DNA of 64,000 nt, taken from assembly GCF_011058255.1 (NCBI RefSeq), contig NZ_JAALFH010000067.1, positions 369,724-433,723 of the forward strand, in the 5' to 3' direction. Both the position numbers and the translations under genes were made by a program. The notes below the pieces were generated by a model. The model made no database searches, was not told the origin of the DNA, and was given only the letters and a program-made list of their open reading frames with translations. This document shows positions 20,558 to 29,682 of the stretch, in pieces. The stretch's first letter is position 1. Every line of letters starts with the position of its first letter. The stretch comes from Thioalkalivibrio sp. XN8. GTDB lineage: Bacteria > Pseudomonadota > Gammaproteobacteria > Steroidobacterales > XN24.

Positions 20558-22780
20558 ATGACCAAGACTCGAACTTTCCGCCGGGCCGGCATCGCCACGC
20601 TCACCGCGCTGGCCTGCCTTTCCCTCGTGCTTGCCGGTTGCAGCGGAGATGACGGCCCGCCGGGTCCGACGGGTCCGGAGGGGCCGCCGGGAGCTGGCGG
20701 ACCGCCGGGACCCGAAGGCCCGCCCGGACCGCCCGCGACGGCCGTCGTGATCATCGGCAGCGGCGACCTCAGCGCCGAACAGGCGGCCGAGATCGGCACC
20801 CTGGTGGTGGACATCACCGATGTCGTCATCGCCAGCCCGCCGACGATCACCTTCAGCGTCACGGCGGCCGACGGCCGGCCGGCGCTGCAGATCGCGCCTG
20901 AACTGCTGAACTTCACGCTCAACAAGCTGCAACCGGCCGTGGACGGGATTCCTGCGGCCTGGGTCAGCTACATCAACCGGCTCGAGGTGGCCAACGCCGC
21001 CGCTACCCCGAACGTGCTGGAGCAATCGCTGCAGGCCACCACCGAGAACGGCAGCGCCGGCACGCTGCTCGAGCTGGGCGAGGGCGTGTACGAGTACACC
21101 TACGCCACCGATCCCGCCAACGTCACCGACCCGGTGGCCGTGGCCTATGAGCCCGAGCTGGTGCATCGGGTGGGCCTCGAGATTCGCGGCGGGGGCGGCA
21201 GCGCTTTGCGCGACATCGCGCCCGACAACCCGGTGATGGATTTCATTCCCGCGACCGGCGCGATCGTGGCGCTGGAGCGGCAGATCGCCGGGACGGTCGA
21301 CTGCAACGCCTGTCATGAGCGGCTGTCGTTCCACGGCGGCCCGCGCTTCACCATGGAATACTGCGTGACCTGCCACAACCCGGACACCATCGACCAGGAT
21401 ACCGGCGAGTCCCTCGACATGGCCTACATGGCGCACTCCATTCACATGGGGCCGAACCGCGCCGAGGAATACGTAGTCTACGGCTTTGGCGATCGCCGGC
21501 ACGCCTACGGCGGGGTCACCTACCCGCAGGACATCCTGTTCTGCGAGAGCTGCCACGAGGCGTCGCCGGAAACGCCTGCGGGCGACGCGTTCGACGCGAC
21601 CGTCACCGCGACTACCTGCGGCGGCTGCCATGTCGAAGGGCTGGTACTCGGCGTGCCGGACGCGGTCACGGGCCGGCCGATCTACAGCTATGCGCACCAG
21701 ACCACACCCATCGGCACCTTCCAGACCGGCGTCTGCACGCAGTGCCACAACGGCACCATCGTGGCTTCCGCCGGCGTGATCCACGCCAACATCACCGACT
21801 CTGCGCGCCAGCGCACGACCCAGGGCGAGGACTTCACCTACGAGATCCTCAGCGTGGTGAACACGGCGCCCGGCGACACGCCGACCGTGACGTTCCGCAT
21901 CCTGGGCGCCGACGGCACGCCGCTCGACGTCATCGACGGCCCGACCTTCAACACCAGCGGCACTCGCCTGCGCATCAACATCGGCTGGTCGGCCGACGAG
22001 GTGTACAACGGCTTTCCCCTGCCGGACGGCAGCCAGGCGAACGAGCAGGGCCAGCCGGACAGCTACGACCTGATCGCGCGCAAGGCCGACATCACCGACA
22101 ACGGCGACGGCACCTTCAGTTTCACGGCCGACGCGCTGCCGCTCGCTTATCCCGGCGACCTGGTGGTGCATCTGGAAGGGCGTCGCGTGCTCGAGGACGG
22201 CACCCGCGCCTATCCGGACAATGCAGTGTTCTTCCCGGGCCAGCAGCGTGCTCGCATCGTTACCCAGGAGGCCTGCGAGGCCTGCCACGTCCAGGTCGTC
22301 TACCACGGCAGCGCCCGGGCGGGTGATCCGGAGACTTGTGCTGTCTGCCACAACGCGGACGCGGCCTATGTGAACCTGGGCCTTACGACCATCGCCCTCG
22401 GCCCGATGCTGCACGAGATCCATGCCGCGGTGTACCCGGGCTTCGAAGGCGTCACCTATCCACACAGCGTTGCGAACTGCCAGGGCTGCCATGCGGAAGG
22501 GACCTTCTACGCCGCCCGCGACACGGCGCGCCCGGTGTCTTACGACGAGGGTGCGGATCCTCTGAGCTGGGCGGACGACATCGCGACATCCGCGACCACC
22601 GCGGCCTGCGTCAGCTGCCACAGCAGCAACGCGGCGAAGTCCCATATGGAGAGCAGCGGCGGCGTCATCGACGGCGTGAAGGGCGACATGCCCATTCCCT
22701 CATCGCTGACGGAGAGCTGCCTGCTCTGTCATGGCCCGGGTCGGGTCGCGGACACGGCAGCCGCCCACGGCCAGTTGTAG
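20558..22780 (+). CDS. OmcA/MtrC family decaheme c-type cytochrome, outer-membrane lipoprotein (copy 1)
   Basis: 740 residues. The signal peptide ends in a lipobox with LAGC (Cys28), followed at once by nine uninterrupted Gly-X-Y triplets (residues 33-59), a collagen-like linker. Ten CXXCH haem sites follow, in two groups of five: CNACH, CVTCH, CESCH, CGGCH, CTQCH, then CEACH, CAVCH, CQGCH, CVSCH, CLLCH. This two-pentahaem plan is that of Shewanella MtrC/OmcA, which accept electrons from the MtrAB conduit and pass them to minerals or other extracellular acceptors. It is first in the mtr-like block and paralogous to the next gene. Whether it is surface-exposed is inference. Confidence 0.93.
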   Translation: MTKTRTFRRAGIATLTALACLSLVLAGCSGDDGPPGPTGPEGPPGAGGPPGPEGPPGPPATAVVIIGSGDLSAEQAAEIGTLVVDITDVVIASPPTITFSVTAADGRPALQIAPELLNFTLNKLQPAVDGIPAAWVSYINRLEVANAAATPNVLEQSLQATTENGSAGTLLELGEGVYEYTYATDPANVTDPVAVAYEPELVHRVGLEIRGGGGSALRDIAPDNPVMDFIPATGAIVALERQIAGTVDCNACHERLSFHGGPRFTMEYCVTCHNPDTIDQDTGESLDMAYMAHSIHMGPNRAEEYVVYGFGDRRHAYGGVTYPQDILFCESCHEASPETPAGDAFDATVTATTCGGCHVEGLVLGVPDAVTGRPIYSYAHQTTPIGTFQTGVCTQCHNGTIVASAGVIHANITDSARQRTTQGEDFTYEILSVVNTAPGDTPTVTFRILGADGTPLDVIDGPTFNTSGTRLRINIGWSADEVYNGFPLPDGSQANEQGQPDSYDLIARKADITDNGDGTFSFTADALPLAYPGDLVVHLEGRRVLEDGTRAYPDNAVFFPGQQRARIVTQEACEACHVQVVYHGSARAGDPETCAVCHNADAAYVNLGLTTIALGPMLHEIHAAVYPGFEGVTYPHSVANCQGCHAEGTFYAARDTARPVSYDEGADPLSWADDIATSATTAACVSCHSSNAAKSHMESSGGVIDGVKGDMPIPSSLTESCLLCHGPGRVADTAAAHGQL

Positions 22781-22800
22781 GCATTGCGGGGAACTGCTGG

Positions 22801-22835
22801 CGGGGGCCGGGGCAAACCCGGCCCCCGTTTTCTTT
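22801..22835 (+). terminator. Strong rho-independent terminator between the two decaheme genes
   Basis: An 11-bp perfect stem (CGGGGGCCGGG with CCCGGCCCCCG, loop GCAAA) is followed by TTTTCTTT. It lies 20 bp after copy 1 and 172 bp before the copy 2 start, so copy 2 probably has its own promoter in the AT-richer stretch near 22860-22900. Confidence 0.8.
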
Positions 22836-23007
22836 CCGGGGTGCCTGGCGCGAATCCGGAGTGCTTAATTTTCCGTGGCTTAGGTATAAGTCCTGATTCT
22901 TGGGAGGGGTGTTCTCCCGTGAAATGAACGCTGTAATTCCAGTAGTTTCGCGGCCCTTGAGAGTCCCGGCGGCTCTCGCGGCCGCAAGCAGGGGACAGGG
23001 TAGGCCA

Positions 23008-25341
23008 ATGACCGTGATTTCCGGACGCTTTATCGGGCTCAAGGCATTGCTGGCGGCGGGAATTCTTTCCCTTGCGCTGGCCGGTTGCGACGGGGACAAC
23101 GGGCCCGCCGGACCCTCCGGCCCCTCCGGGGACCCGGGCCCCGTCGGCCCGCCCGGCGGCGAAGGCCCGCCCGGACCGCTCGGCGACATCGTCATCGGCA
23201 ACGGCGGCGGGCTGAGCGAGCGCCAGCTCGAGCTCATCGGCCGGATCCAGGCGGAAATCACCGGCGTCGCGCTGAACGGAACGCCGGTCGTCGAGTTCAC
23301 GCTCACCACCCAGGGGGGTGACGCCATCCTCGGTCTCGATCCGGGCGTGATCAGTTTCACGCTGGCCAAGCTCGCTCCCCCCGGCAACGGGCTGGCGCCG
23401 CAATGGCAGAGCTACATCAATCGCATCCAGACCGCCTCTGCGGGGCCCCAGGCGCTGCCCCGGGCCGTCCAGGCCACCACCGAGTCGGGACGCGACGGCG
23501 TGCTCTCCGAGCTCGGCGACGGTGCCTACAGCTACACCTTCGCCACCGATCCCGCCAACGTGACCAGCCCGCTGGCCGTCAGCTTCGAGCCCGACGTGGT
23601 GCACCGGGTCGGCTTCGAGCTCAGGATGCAGGCGCCGGGCAACCAGGTGTTCCCGGACAATCCGGTGTTCGATTTCATCCCGGCCACCGGCGCGGCCGTG
23701 CCGCTGGCCCGTACCATCGCGGCCAACGAGAACTGCAGCAATTGCCATGAGCGGCTGGAACTGCACGGCGGTCCGCGGGTGACGGTCGAGTATTGCGTCA
23801 CCTGCCATAACCCGGCCACCATCGATCCCGATTCGGGCGAGTCGGTGGACATGGCCTACATGACGCACGCGATCCACCTCGGCACCGAGCGCACCGAGCC
23901 CTACGTGGTGTACGGCTTTGGCGGCAGCCGCCACGACTACTCGAACGTGACCTACCCGCAGTCGCCGCTGTTCTGCGAGAACTGCCACGAGGCGAGCGCC
24001 GCGGCGCCCGAGGGCGACAACTGGAAGTCGGCGGCGAGCTCCACGGTATGCGCCGGCTGCCACATCGAGGGTCTCGCCATCGCCCAGCCGGACCCGGCGA
24101 CCGGCCTGTCGCAATACGCCTATGAACATGACTTCGGGCCGGCGGCTGAGGGCACCTGCGTCAGCTGCCACGCGCCGGGCAGCTCTGCGGGCGGCAACGA
24201 AGCGAATCACCTGAGAGGGATCAAGGAAGCGACGCTGATCGGCCGCGAGCAGTTCGACTATGAAATCCTGGCCGTGGAGAACGCCGTGGCCGGGTCGCAG
24301 CCGGTCATCACTTTTGCGGTCACCAATCCGGCCGACGGCACGCGTTACGACATCACCACGGACGCGCCCTTCAACCAGGGCTCGGCCAGCCTGACGCTGG
24401 ATATCGCCTGGAACACCTCGGATTACTCCAACGAGGGCAGCGGCAGCGCCACTGTCGACACCGGGGCGCCCGCGCAGCCGGCGACCATCGGGCTCGCAGC
24501 CCTGAAGACGGACGCCGTCCGCAACGCCGACGGCAGCTACACCGTCACGGCGCCCAATCCGCTCCCGGCGGCTGCGACGGGCGGCGTCGCCGTGGCGCTC
24601 GAGGGCCGCCCGATCGTGGCCTCGCCCTCGACCGGGTCCCTGATCAGCATCCCGGTCGAGGGCGACGTGTTCTTCGCCGGCGAGCCCCGGCGGGAAATCG
24701 TGTCGCTCGAGAGCTGCAACGCCTGCCACGAGTCGCTGGCCCTCCACGGCAACAATCGTGCCGATAACATCCAGCTGTGCGCGACCTGCCACAACCCTGA
24801 CGCCACCGACGTCCGCCGGCGGGACGGGGCCGGCTTCAGCTGGGCCACGCCGTCGCCGCTCGACGGTAAAGGCGAGGAGAGCGTGGACATGCGGTTCATG
24901 ATCCATGCAATCCATGCGCAGCAGAACGTGGTCTACGGCTTCGGCAACACGCCGCACGATTACCGCGACATCACCTATCCCCAGGCGCTGGCCAACTGCA
25001 ACGCCTGCCACTTGGAAGGCACTTACTACCCGCCGGCCGAGCAGACGCGCTCGGTGACCATCAACACCGGCGCGGACCGGGCCGACTGGCGCGACGACGT
25101 GGCGATCACGCCCACGGCAGCAGCCTGCTGGTCCTGCCACCAGGGCGCGCCGACTTCTATCGCCAACCTGGCGCGGCTGCACATCATGCAGAACGGCGGC
25201 TACCTGCCGTCTGCGACCGATACCAGCGTGACCAAGGAAACGCTCGAGGCGCAGTCCGTCTCCGCGTTCATCGAGAGCTGCGGCATCTGCCACGGTCCCG
25301 GCGCCATCGCCGACGTCGAAGTGATGCACGGGCTGCGCTAG
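23008..25341 (+). CDS. OmcA/MtrC family decaheme c-type cytochrome, outer-membrane lipoprotein (copy 2)
   Basis: 777 residues from the ATG whose product begins MTVISGRF; a start 108 bases upstream would bury the signal peptide. The lipobox has LAGC with Cys27, then nine Gly-X-Y triplets (32-58). Ten CXXCH sites: CSNCH, CVTCH, CENCH, CAGCH, CVSCH, CNACH, CATCH, CNACH, CWSCH, CGICH. Long stretches are shared with copy 1 (for example EYCVTCHNP and MAYMTHAIHLG versus MAYMAHSIHMG), so the pair arose by tandem duplication and has diverged. The mtrA-like gene starts 20 bp downstream. Confidence 0.93.
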   Translation: MTVISGRFIGLKALLAAGILSLALAGCDGDNGPAGPSGPSGDPGPVGPPGGEGPPGPLGDIVIGNGGGLSERQLELIGRIQAEITGVALNGTPVVEFTLTTQGGDAILGLDPGVISFTLAKLAPPGNGLAPQWQSYINRIQTASAGPQALPRAVQATTESGRDGVLSELGDGAYSYTFATDPANVTSPLAVSFEPDVVHRVGFELRMQAPGNQVFPDNPVFDFIPATGAAVPLARTIAANENCSNCHERLELHGGPRVTVEYCVTCHNPATIDPDSGESVDMAYMTHAIHLGTERTEPYVVYGFGGSRHDYSNVTYPQSPLFCENCHEASAAAPEGDNWKSAASSTVCAGCHIEGLAIAQPDPATGLSQYAYEHDFGPAAEGTCVSCHAPGSSAGGNEANHLRGIKEATLIGREQFDYEILAVENAVAGSQPVITFAVTNPADGTRYDITTDAPFNQGSASLTLDIAWNTSDYSNEGSGSATVDTGAPAQPATIGLAALKTDAVRNADGSYTVTAPNPLPAAATGGVAVALEGRPIVASPSTGSLISIPVEGDVFFAGEPRREIVSLESCNACHESLALHGNNRADNIQLCATCHNPDATDVRRRDGAGFSWATPSPLDGKGEESVDMRFMIHAIHAQQNVVYGFGNTPHDYRDITYPQALANCNACHLEGTYYPPAEQTRSVTINTGADRADWRDDVAITPTAAACWSCHQGAPTSIANLARLHIMQNGGYLPSATDTSVTKETLEAQSVSAFIESCGICHGPGAIADVEVMHGLR

Positions 25342-25361
25342 GCAAGCGGAAGGAAAGCACC

Positions 25362-26309
25362 ATGCTGTTGAGATCAAGCGTACTGTTCATGGCCCTGCTG
25401 GCTTGCGGCCTCCTGGGTGGCGTCCCGGCGACCGTGCAGGCCCAGGAAGAAGAAGTGGTGGCCTACAGCGATCGCGGCGCCGACGGATGTATCGGCTGTC
25501 ACCGCCGGTGGGAGATCCCGCTGATGGGGATCTTCGAGACCCCGCACGGCAACCCCCATGATCCGCGCTCGCCCTTCGGCGAGAAGCAGCTCCAGTGCGA
25601 GGCCTGCCACGGTCCCGGCGGGGCGCACGGCGGCCGCGTGCCGCGCGGCGAGCCACGGCCCTACATCATCAACTTCGGCTCGGACGCCAAGACCCCCATC
25701 CCGGAGCAGAACGCGATGTGCCTGCAGTGCCATGAAGGCCATGTCGGCGAGCAGTGGGCGGGCAGCGCGCATGACGTCAACAGCGTCGCCTGCGCCGATT
25801 GCCACAGCTCGCACCAGCCCCGCGACCCGGTGCTCGACAAGCGCACCGAGGCCGAGGCCTGCTACGCCTGCCACGCCAACGTCGAGGCGCATTTCCTCAA
25901 GCCGTCCGCGCACCCGGTGCGCCAGGGCCAGGTAACGTGCACCGACTGTCACAAGCCCCACGGCAGCAACGCCGAGGGCCTGCTGATCCGCGCCACACTG
26001 AACGAGACCTGCTTCGAATGCCACGCGGAAAAGCGCGGCCCGATGGTATGGGAGCATGCGCCGGTGGTGGAGGACTGCAGCAACTGTCATGACCCGCATG
26101 GCGCCGTCCATCCCGCGATGCTCACACGGCGGCCGCCGATGCTGTGCCAGTCCTGTCACACGCCGGCGGGCCATCCCTCCGTGCCCTATGGCAGCGGCGA
26201 CCTGGCCGACGGGTCCGCGTCGGCGTACCTGCTGGGCGGCAACTGCCTCAGTTGCCACGCGCAGGTCCACGGATCCAACCATCCGTCCGGCAAGGCGCTG
26301 ATGCGCTGA
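25362..26309 (+). CDS. mtrA: MtrA/DmsE family periplasmic decaheme c-type cytochrome
   Basis: 315 residues, with a Sec signal peptide (about 1-27, cleavage after VQA). Ten CXXCH motifs at short regular spacing: CIGCH, CEACH, CLQCH, CADCH, CYACH, CTDCH, CFECH, CSNCH, CQSCH, CLSCH. That count, the length and the neighbouring porin fit the MtrA/PioA/DmsE family, in which the haem wire is inserted in the MtrB barrel and carries electrons through the outer membrane. A purine-rich ribosome site (GGAAGGAAAG) precedes the ATG. The symbol is by family, since MtrA and DmsE cannot be told apart from sequence alone. Confidence 0.92.
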   Translation: MLLRSSVLFMALLACGLLGGVPATVQAQEEEVVAYSDRGADGCIGCHRRWEIPLMGIFETPHGNPHDPRSPFGEKQLQCEACHGPGGAHGGRVPRGEPRPYIINFGSDAKTPIPEQNAMCLQCHEGHVGEQWAGSAHDVNSVACADCHSSHQPRDPVLDKRTEAEACYACHANVEAHFLKPSAHPVRQGQVTCTDCHKPHGSNAEGLLIRATLNETCFECHAEKRGPMVWEHAPVVEDCSNCHDPHGAVHPAMLTRRPPMLCQSCHTPAGHPSVPYGSGDLADGSASAYLLGGNCLSCHAQVHGSNHPSGKALMR

Positions 26310-26330
26310 GCGACGCAGGAGACGCCAGAG

Positions 26331-28475
26331 ATGAACCGGAAGACCAACCTCAAGCTGCTCGTCGCGACCCTGCTCGGCACGATCGCCCTGCACGGCGGCG
26401 CCGCGAGCGCCCAGGAAATGCCCGACTTCGAGCGCTGGGAGTGCAAGCGCTGTCCCTTCCCTGACAAGGGGCTCGAGGGCGACGCCGGGGCCGCCGCGCT
26501 CAATGTCTCGGACGACTCGGCCCGCTTTGGCGACTACACCGGGCTGGACGAGAGCGGGGCCTACCTCAATGCCGACGCCGACCTGCTGTACCGGGCCGAG
26601 GGCGGCTACGCCGTCTCGTTGCTGGCGCAGGACCTCGGGCTGGATTCCCGGAGCCTCGCGCTGCAGGCCGGCCGGCGCGGGCACTGGGTGGTGGACCTGT
26701 CGTGGGACGAGATCCCGCGGCGGCTGGACGACTCCGTGCAGACGGTGTTCGGCGGGCTCGGCAGCAGCCGGCTGACGCTGCCGTCGTCGTGGGTCCGCGG
26801 CAACTTCACCTCCGATATGGCGGCACTCGACGCCAACCTCAGGGATTTCACGCTCGGCTGGGACCGCAAGACGCTGGGTCTCGGCTTCGAGTTCGTGCAG
26901 TCCGAGCGACTGCGCTACGAGGTGGACGCCAGCTCAGAGACGAAGGAAGGGCGCGGCCTGACCTGGGGCAGCTTCATCGGCACGGCCGCCGACCTGGTCG
27001 AGCCGCTCGATTACCAGACCGACCGGGTCGATGCGGCGCTGATCTACAGCGGCGAGACATGGAACGTCCGCGTCGGCTACTACGGCTCCTTCTTCAGCAA
27101 CCAGGACACTTCCCTGGCCTGGGACAATCCCTTCAACGGGCCGGACCAGGGCCGCATGGCGATGGCGCCCGACAACCTGTACCACCAGGGGATGATTTCG
27201 GGCGGCTACCGCTTCGTCACCTGGGACACCACGCTCAACGCCAGCTATGCGCGCGGCCGGATGGAAAACAGCGACTCGCTGCTGCCGTATACCATCAACC
27301 CCGCGATCCCGGCCCAGGCGCTGCCGGCGGCCGAGTTCGACGGCCAGGCCGACACCACCAACGCCAACCTGCGGCTCAGCGCCCGGCCGAACAGCCGGCT
27401 GCGCCTGACCGGCGAGTACCGCTCGAGCGAGCGCGACAACAAGTCGCCCCAGTACGACTGGGCGCCGGTGCAGGCTGACGCGTTCCAGACCCTGTCGGCG
27501 GTCAACCCGGTCTACAGCTACGAGACGCGCGACCTGGCCTTCGCCGCTGACTACCGTTACAGCCGGGCCATCCAGGTCGGCGCCGGGTGGGGCAGCAAGG
27601 TGCGCGACCGGGACTTCCAGGACGTGAGGCGAACCGAGGAAGACGGCACCTGGGCCCGGGCGCGGTTCCGTCCCATCGACCAGCTGGGCCTCGCCCTGCG
27701 GGCCGAGAGCACCACGCGGGACGCACGTGAAGCACTGGCCCCGCCGGTGGTCGGCGCCGGCAGCGCGCAGAACCCGTTGCTGCGCAAGTACCATACGGCT
27801 GACCGGGACCGGGACCTGGTGCAGGCCGAGGCCGACTTCACGCCTGCCGGTCGCTTCAGCCTGGCGATGCGCTTCGAAACCGCGCGTGACAGCTATGACC
27901 AGAGCGAGGTCGGCCTGGTGTCGGCCGATTACGACCAGTACAGCGCCGAGGCAAGCGTGCGCGTGGGCGAGAAACTGGGGGTCACCGGCTACTTCAGCCG
28001 CGAGAATTACGACTCGCGGACCATCGGGGCCGCCAGTTTCGTGGCGCCGAACACCGCTCCGCCCAACTGGGCCGGCACCAGCGAGGACCGCCATGACGTG
28101 TACGGCGTGGCGCTCAACTGGCCGGGACTGGCCGACGGCAAACTGGACCTGACCGCCGACTTCACGCGCGCGGACACGCGGGGAGAGTTCCGCATCGAGG
28201 ACCCGCTGGGCGGGGCCCAGGATACGTTCCCGCCGCTGGAGTCCAAGCTGACCGGGGTCCAGCTGATGGCCGACTGGCGGCTGAACGAACGCTGGAGCCT
28301 CAATGCGGGCTGGCGCTGGGAGGATTTCGAGGCCGACGACTGGGCCAAGGACGGTGTGGGTCCGGCGACCATCGCCAATGTCCTCACCTTCGGCGCCGAT
28401 ACCCTCGACTACGACGTCAACGTCTTCCTGCTGGGCTTCACCTACCGCTTCCTCAACGCGGAAGAAGACGAATAG
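26331..28475 (+). CDS. mtrB: MtrB/PioB family outer-membrane beta-barrel of the electron conduit
   Basis: 714 residues. A signal peptide (about 1-27, ASA-QE) is followed by the N-terminal CKRC pair (Cys38, Cys41), the CXXC that is characteristic of MtrB in metal reducers. The rest consists of alternating amphipathic strands rich in aromatic and charged residues (LRLTGEYRSSER, RFSLAMRFETARDSY) ending in the barrel-type VFLLGFTYRF, with a short acidic tail after it. It forms the pore that sheathes MtrA. It starts 21 bp after mtrA and ends before a strong terminator. Confidence 0.92.
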   Translation: MNRKTNLKLLVATLLGTIALHGGAASAQEMPDFERWECKRCPFPDKGLEGDAGAAALNVSDDSARFGDYTGLDESGAYLNADADLLYRAEGGYAVSLLAQDLGLDSRSLALQAGRRGHWVVDLSWDEIPRRLDDSVQTVFGGLGSSRLTLPSSWVRGNFTSDMAALDANLRDFTLGWDRKTLGLGFEFVQSERLRYEVDASSETKEGRGLTWGSFIGTAADLVEPLDYQTDRVDAALIYSGETWNVRVGYYGSFFSNQDTSLAWDNPFNGPDQGRMAMAPDNLYHQGMISGGYRFVTWDTTLNASYARGRMENSDSLLPYTINPAIPAQALPAAEFDGQADTTNANLRLSARPNSRLRLTGEYRSSERDNKSPQYDWAPVQADAFQTLSAVNPVYSYETRDLAFAADYRYSRAIQVGAGWGSKVRDRDFQDVRRTEEDGTWARARFRPIDQLGLALRAESTTRDAREALAPPVVGAGSAQNPLLRKYHTADRDRDLVQAEADFTPAGRFSLAMRFETARDSYDQSEVGLVSADYDQYSAEASVRVGEKLGVTGYFSRENYDSRTIGAASFVAPNTAPPNWAGTSEDRHDVYGVALNWPGLADGKLDLTADFTRADTRGEFRIEDPLGGAQDTFPPLESKLTGVQLMADWRLNERWSLNAGWRWEDFEADDWAKDGVGPATIANVLTFGADTLDYDVNVFLLGFTYRFLNAEEDE

Positions 28476-28503
28476 GCCCGGCTGCGGGCCGGTTCCGGTC
28501 GAA

Positions 28504-28528
28504 GGGGCGCCATTCGGCGCCCCTTTTT
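28504..28528 (+). terminator. Rho-independent terminator after mtrB
   Basis: GGGGCGCC pairs perfectly with GGCGCCCC over the loop ATTC and is followed by TTTTT. It closes the cytochrome/porin block and separates it from moaA. Confidence 0.88.
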
Positions 28529-28623
28529 GCTGTGGCAGCGCAGCATGCAGCGTCCAGGGGTCGGCTGGCACCTGCGTGGCGCCCCATGAGATACTTTCGC
28601 GATCGCTTAATTGGGAGTACCGC

Positions 28624-29682
28624 GTGGAGTCCAGACTCGCGACAACGAAGACCCCGACCCCTGGCGGCGGATCGCTGGAAGACCGCCGCGGACGGCCGCT
28701 GCGCGACTTGCGCATTTCGGTCATGGACCGCTGCAACTTCCGCTGCCCGTACTGCATGCCGGAAGACCAGTACCATCGCGACTTCCAGTTCCTGCATTCT
28801 GACGAGCGCCTGTCGTTTCCCGAGATCACGCGCCTGGCGCGGCTGTTCGTGGAGCGCGGCGTCACCAAGCTGCGGCTGACCGGCGGCGAGCCGCTCCTCC
28901 GGCCCGGGCTGGTGGACCTGGTGGGCGAGCTCAGCCTGATCGAAGGCGTGCAGGACCTGGCCCTGACCACCAACGGCATCCTGCTCGCGCAGCATGCGGC
29001 GGCCCTGAAAGCGGCCGGCCTCGACCGGGTCACGGTCAGCCTGGATGCGCTGGATGAAGGGACGTTCCGCCGCATGAGCGGCGGGCGGGGCACGCCCGAG
29101 CGCGTACTCGAGGGGATCGACGCCGCGATCGAGGCCGGGCTCGCGCCGATCAAGGTGAATACCGTCGTGCAGCGCGGGATCAACGAGCGCGGCATCTACG
29201 CCCTGCTGGAGCGCTTCCGGAACACCGGCGTGGTCGTGCGCTTCATCGAGTACATGGACGTGGGCACGCTGAACGGCTGGGACGAAAAGGAACTCATTCC
29301 CTCATCTGAGCTGGTCAAGCGGATCGCCGAGCGCTGGCCGATCCGGCCGGTCGAGGCGGGTTACCGCGGCGAGGTGGCGGAGCGCTGGCAGTTCGAGGAC
29401 GGGGCCGGCGAGATCGGCTTCATCAGCTCGGTCACCCAGCCCTTCTGCGGCGACTGCACCCGCGCGCGCCTGTCCTCGGACGGCGGTCTCTATACCTGCC
29501 TGTTCGCCGCCCGCGGCACCGATCTGCGCGGCCCGCTCCGGGCCGGCGCGGACGACGCCGAGATGGGCCGGATCATCGACCGGGTGTGGACGGTGCGGGC
29601 CGATCGCTACAGCGAGCTGCGCGCCGAAGGCGGGCGCGAGGCCCGGGTCGAAAAGATCGAGATGTACTACATCGGCGGATGA
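28624..29682 (+). CDS. moaA: GTP 3',8-cyclase MoaA (molybdenum cofactor biosynthesis)
   Basis: 352 residues from a GTG with GGGAG six bases upstream; the frame extends further back into mtrB but has no family match there. Radical-SAM cluster cysteines are Cys37, Cys41 and Cys44 in CNFRCPYC. The second cluster is in CGDCTRARLSSDGGLYTC, and the required C-terminal Gly-Gly ends the protein. It catalyses the first step of Moco synthesis together with MoaC. First of four coupled moa genes. Confidence 0.96.
   Translation: MESRLATTKTPTPGGGSLEDRRGRPLRDLRISVMDRCNFRCPYCMPEDQYHRDFQFLHSDERLSFPEITRLARLFVERGVTKLRLTGGEPLLRPGLVDLVGELSLIEGVQDLALTTNGILLAQHAAALKAAGLDRVTVSLDALDEGTFRRMSGGRGTPERVLEGIDAAIEAGLAPIKVNTVVQRGINERGIYALLERFRNTGVVVRFIEYMDVGTLNGWDEKELIPSSELVKRIAERWPIRPVEAGYRGEVAERWQFEDGAGEIGFISSVTQPFCGDCTRARLSSDGGLYTCLFAARGTDLRGPLRAGADDAEMGRIIDRVWTVRADRYSELRAEGGREARVEKIEMYYIGG

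Noticed and set aside
20642-20745. Gly-Pro-rich segment as a possible GC-repeat artefact
   Set aside because: The triplet register is perfect, follows the lipobox in both paralogues and uses different codons, so I treat it as a real protein feature.
22729-25377. 882-codon open frame on the minus strand opposite the second decaheme gene
   Set aside because: Antisense frame kept open by the high GC3 content; composition is Val/Arg/His-rich with no family resemblance, and the plus-strand product has ten haem sites. The same applies to long antisense frames opposite gyrA, rpsA, mtrB, uvrB, thrS and the GGDEF/EAL gene.
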